Of a stretch of 64,000 nucleotides of DNA, positions 1 through 12,469 are shown in pieces. Under the pieces are notes generated by a model. That model worked only from the letters and a program-made list of their open reading frames with translations. It had not been told where the DNA came from and did no database searches. How positions within the stretch are numbered: position 1 is the stretch's first letter; each line of letters starts with the position of its first letter. Source of the stretch: Loxodes magnus (lineage: Eukaryota; Ciliophora; Karyorelictea; Loxodida; Loxodidae); the NCBI GenBank assembly GCA_946699065.1, contig CAMPDV010001543.1:41439-105438 (forward strand), written 5' to 3'. The position numbers and the translations under genes are program-made.

Positions 1-1600
1 CACTTGGCCAGCATCTAAATGTCTAATAAATGTTTAAATAGACTAAGAACTATTTTATTTTAAAGTTTTTAATAAGCAAGTTTAAATTTCCAGCGAATAA
101 ATACAAATGAAAAAGTAAGAAAAAAATGTTTCCAATATGTATGTTACTTTCAGTGAAATGTCCTAAACTTTTCCAATGGAAATTAGAAGTAGTTTATAAA
201 AAAATATTTTACAGCGAATTAGAAACAAAGTAATCTTTATAAAATCCTTCTTCTACAGAAAAAATAGTTAAAAATGCCAATATATGTCTTCAAATTATGA
301 TAGTATATAAGCAGAAGTTATTAAATATGGAGGATAGAAATAGTATAAAATTTAAATGCTATAAATAATATATTTAGATTACTAACTATTCCAAATGCTA
401 CAAAAAGTTTAATAACCTACAAAGATTTTAAAATGGTATAGTAAATATTTACTTAATTATAGATATATAGCTTTATTAAATTTTCTAATTAAAATTTAAA
501 TCTTGCTAATAGGTTTTATGGATATATAAATGAGATAAACATTTTTCATTAGATTAAATAGAATTAATATGTAATTTATTAACTACTCAGTAAATTTGAA
601 CTATCTAGCAAATTAGTGATCTACATAAAATGTTTTGCTGTAAAAATAACTAAAAACTATTTTATTATTTTAAATAATATTTGATAGTATTTACAGATAA
701 TTACCTTTTATCATCTTTTAATCCTTAGAATCTCTCTAAGCATTATTTTTATTTTAATCATTATATTTTGATATAGATGCTAGATTTTTCATTATTGATC
801 ATATTACAAAAAAATAGAATAAAGCAATAAAAATCCTACAAAGAAGTAATTATGAACTTATATAAGTTATACTGCATTATGAAAATGTAAAAATTAATTC
901 TAAATACCCATGAAAATGGAAATTAACAGAACATAAAAAATTAGCAAAGAAAGGAAGGAGATAAGCTTGATTAAAAGTGAAAAAGCAAAAATCAATAAAA
1001 AATTATCATAGAATCAAGGTAAAAACTACAAGGTAACTAGGTCATCATCTCAACAATCGAATAAGAAAATTATTCTGTATTCAAGTAATTTGACAAAATG
1101 AAGAAAACTCTTAGCAAACAGGATGAAGTAATTTCATTCTTTCAAATAAATTAAGAGAACTGATGATGCATCTTGAACAATTTTTCTTAGAAATTACATT
1201 TTTATGGAAGTAATTAACCAAAATAAAATCTTAACAGAAGAATAACTTTGACGTTAATCCTAGGATAAATAAATAGAGGAATTTCAACGATCATTGAAGA
1301 AATTAAAATTGATATTGATACTTATCAATTAAATTATTAGATAGAAATATAAAGAACTAAGATAACAAAAAAGAATGTAAAAATTATAGAATTTATTTCC
1401 AAAATAAAAACATAAATAGAAAAAAAAGTGCTGATACTGCAAATCTTCCTAGCATATAATAAAAACTGCTTTTGCTACTAATGACTTGACAAGAAGAATA
1501 AAGAGATTGAAGAGAATTAGTAAGACTTTTTATAACAATAGGATCTAAAAAAAGATTAGATACGAAATAAACCATTGTCAAATGAAGGGAAATGATAACT
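1..1600. repeat. Inverted repeat copy A, paired with about 37000-38647
   Basis: The first bases match the reverse complement of the region ending near 38647. Similarity continues to about 1600, where it meets the region near 37000. Shared blocks include the stretch around 1150-1180 and its counterpart around 37460-37490. This pair lies outside the main mirror-image arms, so it records a separate duplication or a later rearrangement. The copies differ by many substitutions and small indels, so it is old. Confidence 0.75.
1081..1581 (-). CDS. Candidate multi-span membrane protein (UAR=Gln code)
   Basis: Starting at the ATG whose first base is 1581, the minus strand reads 166 residues to a UGA at 1081-1083 if UAA/UAG are Gln and one internal UGA is Trp. 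Residues about 45-110 form hydrophobic, Phe/Leu-rich segments typical of membrane helices. The segment RFAVSALFFLFMFLFWK has a counterpart in the inverted copy on the plus strand near 37290-37350 (RFAVSSPLFLIFLFLFLK), and that conservation is the main support. Downstream the two copies do not keep the same frame, so at least one is degenerate or spliced. I do not recognise the family. Confidence 0.3.
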
Positions 1601-3315
1601 TAAAAGGTATAAAAAACTTGAAATTTCTCTCCATTTATTAATGTATTTAATATTGAAATTTAATATTACGACTAAGTAGTAAAATTTCATTCTAGCAAAT
1701 GTTCATAAGCAACGAGGGTTGCTCTTTACGACTATGAAGCAAAGTTGAGAAGTTATTGAATATTAAATAAGCTTTAAAAATGTATATAAATAAACCTCAA
1801 TTAAATTAAGAAAACATTATTTTTTTGATTAGAACTAATTTATTAAATTTCTTAAAGTTATAATAAAGTTTATGATAGTTAATCCATAAATAAATTAATA
1901 CTACTTAAGGATATAATTGGTTCTAAGTATATGAAGAAAAAAAATTATAATATAGCATAATAGATTAATGATGGGTTTCATTTATTTGGTTTGCCACCAA
2001 TCAAAGAGTTTAATTTTATATAAAAATTTTCACCTTAACTTGCTTGGATCTTTACGTCATAATTTTAGATTAATTTTCATTATTTTTTCCAATAAGTCAA
2101 TTCACAATTATTTTCTATTAAATTAATTGACTGTTTATTAGAAATAGGGAGCTTATTTGTTAAGTTTAAGTATTTTTTTCTATAAAGTAAGCCTACGTTT
2201 GATCAGTATATTTTAAATATATATTTCCATTATTTTTCTATTACTCTCTTTTATTTTTATAAAAATTGGTAACAACTCTGTACTTTATTCTCTGACTCTT
2301 ACAATATCAGAATATTATTATTTTCTGATGGGGAATCTCTTATGTTGGAGGTTATTGCTTTATATCCATTGGGTCGTTGAGTTATTAGGATTTTTTTGGC
2401 TTAGAGTTTCTGGAATTTTAAATTCCTTTAAGATCTATTCTTTTTATAAAATTCTTCCTTAAATTTGCTACAGAGACAGATTTAGAGATAATTCCTATCG
2501 TAATATTGAGTTTTCAGATTTAAAAAATTCCATAGTGTTGATTAGATCGTAAATTCACTGATAGAGCTTTAATATCCTTTGTTAAATTGTGATTCTTCAT
2601 CTAAAGAAGGTAGAGATTGTTGTAATTTCCTGTAACGAGTTATTATGTTTTTTTGGAGAGGTCTGTTATTCTTAGGTGCCATTTGGTATAATATAACAAT
2701 AACAAATTTGATTGATTTCTTGATTTCTTGTAATTATGGTAATTATTGATTTTAATATCTTATAATGAAGTTGAAGTATTAAAATATCTTATAAATTTAA
2801 TAATTAGGAAACTAATTTTTACAAACTATTTAAAGGATATTTCTTGCATTATTTCTATTATTCAAAATTAATTCTATGGAATATAATATATCCCTCAACT
2901 AATTCTCAAATTATAGAAATAATTTTATTATATTGAAAGACATACAACTTATCTATATATGTCATATTTGGAGTTGAAATGCAATATGTGATATAGGGTT
3001 ATAAATAAATGATTTATTAGTTTGTAATGATATGCTTATGATTAACAAATTAAATTTATTTTGATTGTCTTAATTAATTTTTATATAGATTAAATCTTTT
3101 TGCTTAAATGCTTCAAAACTAATAATTAGTCGTTTATATAAATTATTGAGGATTATTATTTTATCATCGTAGCAATTAAATTTTTTTGAGAAAAGCGTCA
3201 TTAGAAGCACTGCTTAATTAAAAAATAATACATAATTTATAATTTTCCTATAAAACATTCTAAAGAAAAAGTTATATACAGCAACAAAGTGAAATCTCCA
3301 TATCTCCATCATAGC
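1601..3315. other. Single-copy flank with possible coding patch
   Basis: This stretch lies between the first inverted repeat and the main left arm. The part from about 2280 to 2713 (+) is richer in G+C than its surroundings, and in two different frames it translates to plausible protein text under the UAR=Gln code, ending at a UGA near 2711. I cannot decide between the frames, so no gene is called. A short GC-richer hairpin (AGCAAC/GTTGCT around a GAGG loop) lies near 1708-1723. The rest is featureless AT-rich DNA. Confidence 0.3.
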
Positions 3316-5317
3316 TTTAAATATTTTTGTTTTTTCATAAATTTTACTAAAAAGTGTTTAATTTATTCATCTTAAAGTAAAATTTACCTCAGAGTCTTCT
3401 AATAATTATTAGTAATTATTAAAATATTATACTATAAGAGTATGCAAAAAAAGTAAGCATTTATAACATAAAAAATTATAAAAATGATTACTAACTTTCT
3501 AAATAATTAATTAACAAACAATTGCTAAAATTTAGCAAAGCGTTAAATCTTAGTTTGTATAATAATAACAATATTCTAAAATATTTAAATAATAAAATAA
3601 AATAATATTTTTGCAGTATTTCCTAAACAAAAATTTTAATTTATTTAAAATATTTAACTGATAACACAGAAATCACTTGTCATTTTATCTGAAAAATAAA
3701 TTATGTAAGCTACTTTACTGAGATCTCCGATTTTCTATTAAAATATCTTGAATTTGCTTGTTTGATAATATAACTTAGATATAGATTTTATATTTTTTCT
3801 GAATTATCTCTTATTCTTTTTCAGTTATCTTTTTATGCAAACCTAATCATAAGTTTCCCATACATTTTTGTAAATAAATTATTATAAAGTATGATTTAAA
3901 AGGATTAAAATATTAAAAATTTCTTTCAATCAATAATTTTTTAATTTATTTTTCTTATTTTTTAGTATTAAACTCTTACATTATTTTTTAGTATTTTCTT
4001 GTAACTTCGTTAATTTATTATCTTTCTAATTAGATTAAAAAATTTCAATTTATCTACTACAGAGTCTCTAAAAATTTTTTTATCATATTTATTTTATAAA
4101 TTTGCTATTATTTAAATTATCATCATTTTTAAAATTCTTTATTTTAATAAATTTATAATATAATTTTTTAATAGTATTTAAAATTATCATTTTAACACAT
4201 TATTTTAAAAAATGCTTATCTGAGATAGATTTAATTAATTTTTACCTAGATATTTCTTCTTGTCTTTTGTTTATTTTTTTAATATTTTCTATAAAATTAC
4301 ATAAAATATTTTTGTTTAATAAAACCTCAAAAAAGTTTTACTTTTTATCTTGAATAAAACTTTTATTAATCTTAAATTATTTCTTAATAAATTTAATATA
4401 AATCTGATTAATTTTAAATTTTAAAATTACTAAAGAAATTTTAATTCAAAGTACTTTTAAGTTTATTTATTTTTCATAAAAGAGCATTATTTATTTTAAT
4501 GGATTAAATTTAATTAAATTAAAGCAAAAATCTCTGAAAGAAGTAATTCAAATACTTAAAGTTTTGGTGCTGAAATATCTGTTTGATATTATTTATTACT
4601 GATATCTAAACTTTCTAATAAATATGGTCTAGAAAATCTTGGCAAAAATAAAAGAAAGATATTAATAGATTAATTTTATAGACTAATAATAGAAAAAATA
4701 AAATAATTATATGGAATAAAAAAAATAGTAAATATAGCTAAATTTATGAATTATTTTATTATATCAGAAGTAAATAAATAAAGTTTATATTTTTATTTAA
4801 ATTTAAAACTAAAATAGATAATTATTTGTAGAACTTTGAATGAAATAAAAAAAGTTTAAAATTAATAATATTAATTAAACGTTTGCTTTTATTTTAAAAT
4901 TTAATGCAATATCAAATTTTATAAATTTTGCTTAATTAAAAAATATTTTAAACACTATTTATTTAAATTTCTAAAGTTAAGAGTCAATAAAGCATAAAAA
5001 TTATTAAAAAAGATATGTTTTAATTACTATTTATTTTTTATATTTTTAACTTTTTTATTATTAATTTTATCATTCATAAAAAATGCTAGAATGCTTCAAA
5101 AAAAATTTTAAACTACATCCTCAAAAAATTTGAATAGACAGTGACATCTTTCTTTCTTTCTTTCTTTCTTTCCTTCTTTCTCATCTTCTTATCCTAATCT
5201 ATCTCAATCTTCATTATATCGTAAATTTACTAGCTGTGAAGAAAAATAGAAAATTAGAAAACGGGTAGCAATAATCCCTTACATAAACTCCTCTAAAGTA
5301 ATCAAAAAAGCACCGAT
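3316..5317. other. AT-rich arm flank with a TTTC microsatellite
   Basis: Nearly pure A/T sequence is shared with the right arm at 56100-57885. A (TTTC)n tract of about 35 bases lies near 5148-5182; the right-arm counterpart near 56049 is shorter. I see no gene. Confidence 0.5.
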
Positions 5318-5554
5318 ATGGCACAACAGTTGCGACTGGAAAAACTTTATAAAATTAAATTAATGGTAGAAGAGATATTCATTAGAAAATTTACTACAAA
5401 TTATTTCATAATCTGCCTATATAGAGCAAATCTTTGGAATTTACTAGTAATTAACGTCCAAAATATCTTTGGATCAATAAAAACTGAAGTTGATTTAGAA
5501 TTACAGTTGAAACATTTATATTATGGTTATGAAATAATTGGTTTAACAAAGTGA
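5318..5554 (+). CDS. Small conserved ORF, 78 aa, function unknown
   Basis: ATG to UGA spans 79 codons with no UAA or UAG inside; Gln is written CAA/CAG. The right arm holds the same-length ORF (55911 to 55675, minus strand). The protein is nearly unchanged: only a handful of residues differ, for example TTNYFII versus NNYFMI. The right copy has a UGA at codon 6 where this copy has CGA. The product is basic at the N-terminus (MAQQLRLEKLYKIK) and then moderately hydrophobic. Reading through the final UGA gives further protein-like text here, but the right arm has a 2-nt length difference just beyond it. The UGA is therefore the likelier end. I recognise no domain. Confidence 0.45.
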   Translation: MAQQLRLEKLYKIKLMVEEIFIRKFTTNYFIICLYRANLWNLLVINVQNIFGSIKTEVDLELQLKHLYYGYEIIGLTK

Positions 5555-7950
5555 AAAAGAGCTGCTAGTTGAGACTAAAAATAAAAATAAGAAGAAATTT
5601 CTCTTTTGTAATTCTGAAAGGTGTCTGGTGAGATATTACAACAAATTTATAGAATATAGGAAATTTTAAGACAATTTAAATTGGAAAGAGCTGATAAGAT
5701 TCTAGCCGAGAATATCCAAACAATGGTTTACAGACATTAAAATCTTTAGAAAATACAAGACTCAATGTAATGGCCAACATTTATATATAGGACTAGAGAG
5801 ATCTCCGGTAAATTCATGGCTTGAGGGGAGCATTCAGATATTTAAGAAGCTTGCTTAATTATTTAAAATTAAACATTCATTACTTATGATAATTTATTTT
5901 TGCAGAAATTAATTAGTATAAAATCCTTAGATTACTCCTTAAAAGTAAGTTTTAAAAAAAAGAGAGAAGTTAGCAATACTCTAATAAAAAATTAATAATT
6001 GATGTTTTCAAAAACATTTTATTTATGTTTAAAAAGATTTGAATAAACAAAAAATAATTTCTGAATCTTCTAATAAAAGATTAGATTTGATTTCTCTTAT
6101 AAAGAATTAAGATTTTTAAATATTAGTTCTAAATGATCAAGCATTTATCAGTTCTATCATAATATATTAAATTAAATTAATTTATTTCTATCTGATAACT
6201 TTTTATTTTTTTAATAAATATTATAAGCAAAATACATATTTTTACTAATTTTACGATTTTCTAAAGTTCTATATTTGTAAATGTAAATGAATGTAATTAC
6301 CTATAAGATCTTTTTGTATGAGATATATTTTAATTTAACAAAAAAAGTTTTTTGTATCTATTTTAAAATATCGAAGAATCTAAAATTTATCATTTGAAAA
6401 TATAAACTTTTTCTATTATTTAATTTAGAAAAATATAATAGAAAAAATTTTATTATTAAAATGCTTCTTTATTTAAGCCATATAAATATAAATTTATAAT
6501 TTTAAATGTTTTTAATTAATTTTTACTTTATTATTTAATCCATCTGAAAAAAGTTTGATAGTATAAATAAAAAGTAAAAAATACTAAATTAAATCATTTT
6601 TTATGTTAATGTTCTAAAATGCATTTAGATTTAAACAGTTTAAATGAGTATAGGTAAAAATGTATATCTAAGTTTTTTTTAAATTGATAGGTTAAATGAT
6701 ATTTTTAATTTTTTAAGCGTTTCAGTTTAAATTTAGAAATGAATTAAACCGAATTAGTTGATGAAGAAAACAGAGTGTACAATAAGAATAATAGTATGGC
6801 TTAGTAATAGACTATGTAAATTAGTTGGAAAAACTGATTAATTGAGTATATAAAAAGGTTTCTAAGAATAATTATATTTTTATGCAATTAATTGTAAGAT
6901 TGTTATTTCGGTTAAAAAATGTGTTGGCTAAATTAGAAGCATAAAATGAGTTTATAAGAGCAAAATAATAATTTTGAAATATTTAACTTTTATTTGATAA
7001 AATGAGTAATTTAAAATGCTTTGATTAGAGTTAAACTATATTAAATAGTAATTTATGAGATATGTGCTAATTAGGTAATTAACAATTTACACTTTAAAGA
7101 TTTGATGGTTAATGAATATAAACTTTAGTATTTATGTCTATAATTAGATTCTTTGTATTTCTGGCATTGCTTAGACAAGAGATGAATGATAATTAGTTTA
7201 ATTTAGTTTAGAATCCAATACTTAAATAGCAATAAATAGGAATTTTGGATTGAAAGTAGAAAAAGAAACTGGTAAAGTTCTTACGAAATGAAATAATTAG
7301 GTTTATGTTCTCCACTAAGAAACATTTTTTAAGATAAATCTGGAAGAAAAAGTAGGTGAAATGATGAATTAGTATTTGTTGGGTTAGTTGAATTAAAATA
7401 GATACTTCTTACATTTAAAGAGATAAATTCTCTTGTTAATGTAATGATGATTAGAATAAATTAGATTATATAAACTTCCTTATATAAATTATCTAAATAA
7501 TTATATAACTTATACCTCTTCAAAAATATCTGAAACACTCTAATTTTATAATTTTCCAAATATTGATCCATAGTAGAGCTTTTTATTAGTTTCAGAATTC
7601 AGGTTATCAACTTATAAATTAATTTAGGGCAAATCAGCTTTATCATTAAGGGTTAAACATACACTTACTAAAATTTTCCTTATTTTGCTACTTATAAAAT
7701 CTTAAATTTAAGGGAAAATAAAGTTAAATTGCATTTCCTGCATATCTCTTTATAGTGTTAAATGATATTTATCTAAGTTCTTCATACTATGACTTTAGAA
7801 ATTCAATTAAAGTTAGTATTAATCTTAATACACTCACTGTATATAAGTATTTTAAATTCCATCATTCATATTATCACATTACTATATAAATCCCATTTTG
7901 AGTATCTGGGTTTTAAAACTTCAAAACTACTAACTTGAAGGTTTTTGTGA
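5555..7950. other. AT-rich arm segment, no firm gene
   Basis: This stretch is shared with the right arm (about 53600-55670, where about 510 bases corresponding to roughly 7460-7975 are missing). The plus strand from 5555 to about 5860 is more G+C-rich and could be coding, but a 2-nt difference between the arms breaks any common frame. Identity to the right arm is very high around 7200-7460 and lower towards 6000. Confidence 0.35.
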
Positions 7951-8392
7951 AATGAGAATTTAATTGCGTCAAGAAATCTTATGCTACTTAAATGTTCGCT
8001 AGCTTTATGCCATAAATATTATTCTTCTTTATAAATCAAAAAAATAAGCAGTATCTTCAAGAACTTTATCTTTACTTTCATATTGTCTTAGATCAATAAT
8101 AGTTTCATAATGCAACTCTGAATATTAGTTCGTTTTAGAATTTTACCTACTTTCTAATTATCTATAAGGATTTTTATATGATATACAATAATTCCTTTTC
8201 CTTCTTCATTTCTATGTATAGAAAACCAGTTATTAGAAAATACTACATTAGCATAGCAACTATTTCTAACTTGTGAACAGTTACACAAAATTAAGTTATT
8301 TTCTAACGTATTGTATTAAATTCTTCAAAGAATGTTTCTTTATTAACTTCTATTTTTTACTCAAATTCATTATCAGCACTACTTGCAGCCAT
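7950..8392 (-). CDS. Candidate host gene, 5' part, starts MAASSADNEFEQK
   Basis: From the ATG whose first base is 8392, the minus strand gives an acidic, hydrophilic N-terminus with UAR as Gln (MAASSADNEFEQKIEVNKE and onward) and no UGA for the first 60 codons. The right arm carries the same start at 53423 with no difference that I could find over about 150 bases. Beyond about codon 50 more than one frame gives good protein text, for example a block with EDTAYFFDL near 8030-8060. A short intron or frameshift may therefore be present, and I cannot fix the end. The right copy is cut short by two deletions, so this is the less damaged copy. The family is unknown. Confidence 0.3.
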
Positions 8393-9086
8393 TCATCAAA
8401 ACTAAGCATCAAGATTTTCTTAGCTAAATAACTAAGAGTTATTTACTAGTTTTGAAAACATTCTATTTTTAGTCTCAATTTTAAAGTTTGACTTAATACA
8501 GCTGTGCTAATAATAGAATTGCAGTTAATATTTGATATTTAATTAAGCAATCTCTACTATCAACCTTCTTACTAATAAACCTGCTATTTAATTTATTCCT
8601 AGTTTATTGCTTAAGAAAATACTAAAAAGTCTCTATCATATTATTGCTTATTTACTTCTATAGCTTTACTAAATAAGTAGATATTATATTCTTCTACCCA
8701 TTACTTTTATCTTCAAACATTTAGTATATCCTCTAACAATACCAACTACAAACTTATCTTTACAAATATAATCAACATTTAGATTACCTTTATTCCAACT
8801 TTACTAAATTATTATCATCAAATTATTACACATCACTACATTATTACACCACTACATTATCATATTACTATACATCAAATCCCTAAATTTACCATACTAT
8901 CAAACCTAATTATTACATAACCCTAACTAACTACTATTCTTTATTTCTCTAAAATACACAAAATATACAAAATATACAAAATAGAGAACTTTAACTACTC
9001 CTACAATAAGTATTCCTTTCTAAATTACTCTGTTAGTTTGCATATGTAAAGGCTGCTAAATTTTTTATGTTTTAGTACTAATTATC

Positions 9087-11435
9087 ATGCTACAATGCTA
9101 TATTAGAAGTATTTAGAAAAATTATAGTATCTTATTAATTAGGTGATACTACTAGGTATTACTGGCATTTTGATGCTTACTTATTGCAAATAAAATAGTA
9201 GACTTCAAATCTTTAAGTCCTAAATAGTTAATGAGATAGACTGAGAAAGATTATACTTCTCAAATTAGATGAAAAAGTAAATGTTTATAGATCTTTAATT
9301 TAAGGTATCGTGAGGAAATGATTGTGCTTTTTAGTAATTTCCCTATACTTAGAACTTATTAAAATAACTACTTTCCTCTACTATCTTTCTAATATCCTGC
9401 AGAAAATTGTATAAATCAATTACTTTATTTACACTAATCAAGAGTTCTAATAAGAAGTTCATATTTAACAACAGTTATAATTCAGACAACCATCACCATT
9501 CTCACTAAATTTCAAGGAGAATTTCACGTATTTTAAGTTTTAAATTTTCTGAGTGATGAAGAAGAGGAAAGAATTATAGAGATAGTAGAAAGTATCTTTT
9601 ATAAGTTATAGATTTGAAATAAATAGTACTTTAATATTGTAATTACAGTATATCTAGAATAAATCTAGTCTTATAACTAATCCTAGTATTTTATTTAAAA
9701 TATATCAATTAGTATTATATCAAAATGCTAAACTAAGATACTATATAACTATCATTTTAAATCATATACAAACCTTAAATATTTCCACATATACTTATAA
9801 TACCATAATATAATACCCACAGTGCCAGTTACTAGAGGTAAATAGCCAATATTTACTCACTATTTAATAACCATAGTAAGATAATCCAAATTATCAAATT
9901 TAATTATAGTAATCCTTATATTTAAACTGTCACTTCCCCTCTATTATAATAAGTAACCAAATTTTTAAAAAATAACTACTGTGTGAGGTTTCAAAATATA
10001 ACTAATTAGCAATTCAATATTAAGTTCATAATCCCTAGATTGTATGTTATAATGGAGGAACGCGTTATTTATAAGATGTGTCTTAAGGTTTCCACAAGGC
10101 TATCTAATAAAGTTAAAGATTAATGAGGATTAGCCTTACTTTAAATGTATTTATGAGGAAAATAAATTACTTTGAAACTCTTCTAAGGCTAATAAGTCTC
10201 TACTTAGATTTCTTATAATGAGCTAAAATATGGATTTTATGAATGCAAAATTAGCATGGAGTTGAAAATGGATATTGCTACTGTGTGTCAGCTATTACTA
10301 AATTTGGTAAATGTGTTGTGAGCAGCTATGATTATAAGTTATTGCTAGAGGCCATGAAAAATGCTACTTCTTAATACGATATGAACTTATACTGTAGCTA
10401 TAACCAGTTAAATGATTATCCTTAGAAACTTATAGTGTTAGCGATAATAAAAATACAAATATATTTTTGAGCTGTAAGTAATAGAATCTTTATCTCCTGC
10501 TTTAATAATTTTTTTATGATCCTCAGTTTCAAACAGCATAATATTTAAAGAGCATTTGATAGCTTCTAAACTTTTATTGTCAGAAGAGTTCCTGAAGCAG
10601 AAGAATGTAAATAGCTAAAGAATCATAAAAAGAGTTCTTATCAATAGGAGTTTCTCAAAGTATAGATTAAAGTAACTAATATTACTAGCAGCGTTTTTAA
10701 TGAAATTATCATTCTTGTGATTACAGGAATATGAGCCACTTCTTATATCTACAACTTTTTTTGAATTCAAATAAATACAGAATTCCTTGAAAACTTCCAT
10801 GAATCTAAGACCACAATATAATAAGAATGGATATATTGTAGATGAAGATAAAAGCAAAAAAGAAAGTTAAATAGTTAATATTAGATAAAGTTTCATATCA
10901 TGAAGTATATAGAATGAACGAGTGTTAAGATCTAAAAGAAATATCGAATGGTAATTAAGAAAACGATCTAGAGTTAATAAAAGTTTGGCTCAGATGAATG
11001 TAAATTATTCTTAGTATGAGTTAGGAAAAGAATAGGATATTAATATTCTGTTGTTTACTTACTAGCAGAATTTTGCTTCAGAATAGTAGTTATTATAGTC
11101 AACAAAAAAATAATTAGCTCTCTTTTAATATGGATTTGATATATACAATTGATACGATAGAGGAGGTAAAATAAACTTAAGATACCAATAAAAAAAATAG
11201 TAGAGATTTATAAAACTTATTCGGAATATCCATTAAAATTCAAAAATGCAATTGACTCAGAGGAAATATCTCCTTTATTGTGATCTAAATTTAATATCTA
11301 ATGAGTATCTATTAATATAGAGAAGATATATTTTAGTTAACGAATAATAAAATGATAATTATTTTGATTATAGAGCATTAATCTCATTTAATTGAACTAA
11401 GCTTAATTATCTTTGTATAATAGCTTAGTGATTGA
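9087..11435 (+). CDS. Candidate multi-exon host gene, membrane-anchored N-terminus
   Basis: The block is clearly richer in G+C than its flanks. From ATG 9087 one frame gives a hydrophobic start followed by convincing protein text, including an acidic stretch SDEEEERIIEIVES near 9552-9595 and INEDQPYFKCIYEENK near 10110-10160. From about 10255 a second frame reads better (ENGYCYCVSAITKFGKCVV). A 17-nt GT...AG sequence at 10838-10854 would return the reading to the first frame, which stays plausible to the UGA at 11433-11435. Trp would be UGA at several places. A second small intron near 10.2 kb is needed but not located. There is no right-arm copy for comparison. I recognise no family. Exon limits are provisional. 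Confidence 0.4.
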
Positions 11436-12460
11436 AATGACTTAGTTAAACAATTAAATTAGTATTTATAGAGATAAAATGATTAGTGATAGAAAAGATA
11501 ATAGAAATAGGAATATTGATGTATATTAAATAATAATAGAGTTATAATAGAATTACTAAGATTAACTGTATATTAGTTAATAATTAGTATTTTTATAAGA
11601 ATTTAGCTAAATTATCCTATATGATAGACTTAAAGCCTCTAAATTTAGGTAATTTGAGTATAAATATAAAATTGAATGTTTTTTGTGAATTTTAATCTGT
11701 TTGATTGGGAAAAGAGAATAAGAGAAATGGTTGAAGTAATATATATAAAAGTTAAAAGCACTAAACTAGGTTGTTGATTTGAATCTTTTTTCTATTTAAT
11801 TTGATTAATAAAATTTTCTTATTTAGATTTAATTTTTTATCTATTTACTAAAAATATCTCCAAAATGTTTATAATTCCAAATTAAATAGTAAATCACATT
11901 TAATAAGTTAAACATAATTCCAATATAAATATTCATTTTATTAATAGCTCTCTTAAAGTAAGTATTATTTAAAATCATTCTATTTTATGCATACTCAAAA
12001 TCATAAGTAAAAATAGATTATGCTTTAAAATCTTATATATACCCAAAAAATTTTAGATACATATTATAAACAAAAAAATAATAAAATATAAGATACAAAA
12101 AACATTTCAAATTATTATAGAATACATTTAAATCATTAACATTAACTATCATTCTCAAATTACTTTATATTCATCTTCCTCAAATATTTACACTCTATTA
12201 CTAATACAAAACATACCAAAATACTATCAATACTATCAATATCATTAACTACTTTTAACTATTCCAAATCTTATCTTCAAAAACATTATCCCATATAATT
12301 CAATTATTATTACTATTTAACTTACAACATTATGCCTTATAACCTACACTCAACAAAACAAAAACATTCCTAATAATACATTTAATCATCAACACTATAA
12401 CATACAACAAAACCATAACCACAAAATTAACACTTATATTCAATAAAAAATAACTAGACA
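11436..12460. other. AT-rich spacer before the LINE
   Basis: The stretch is strongly A/T, and the C-rich/G-rich bias flips near 11900. There is no arm copy. I see nothing that can be supported as a gene or RNA. Confidence 0.4.
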
Positions 12461-12469
12461 TACATAAAT

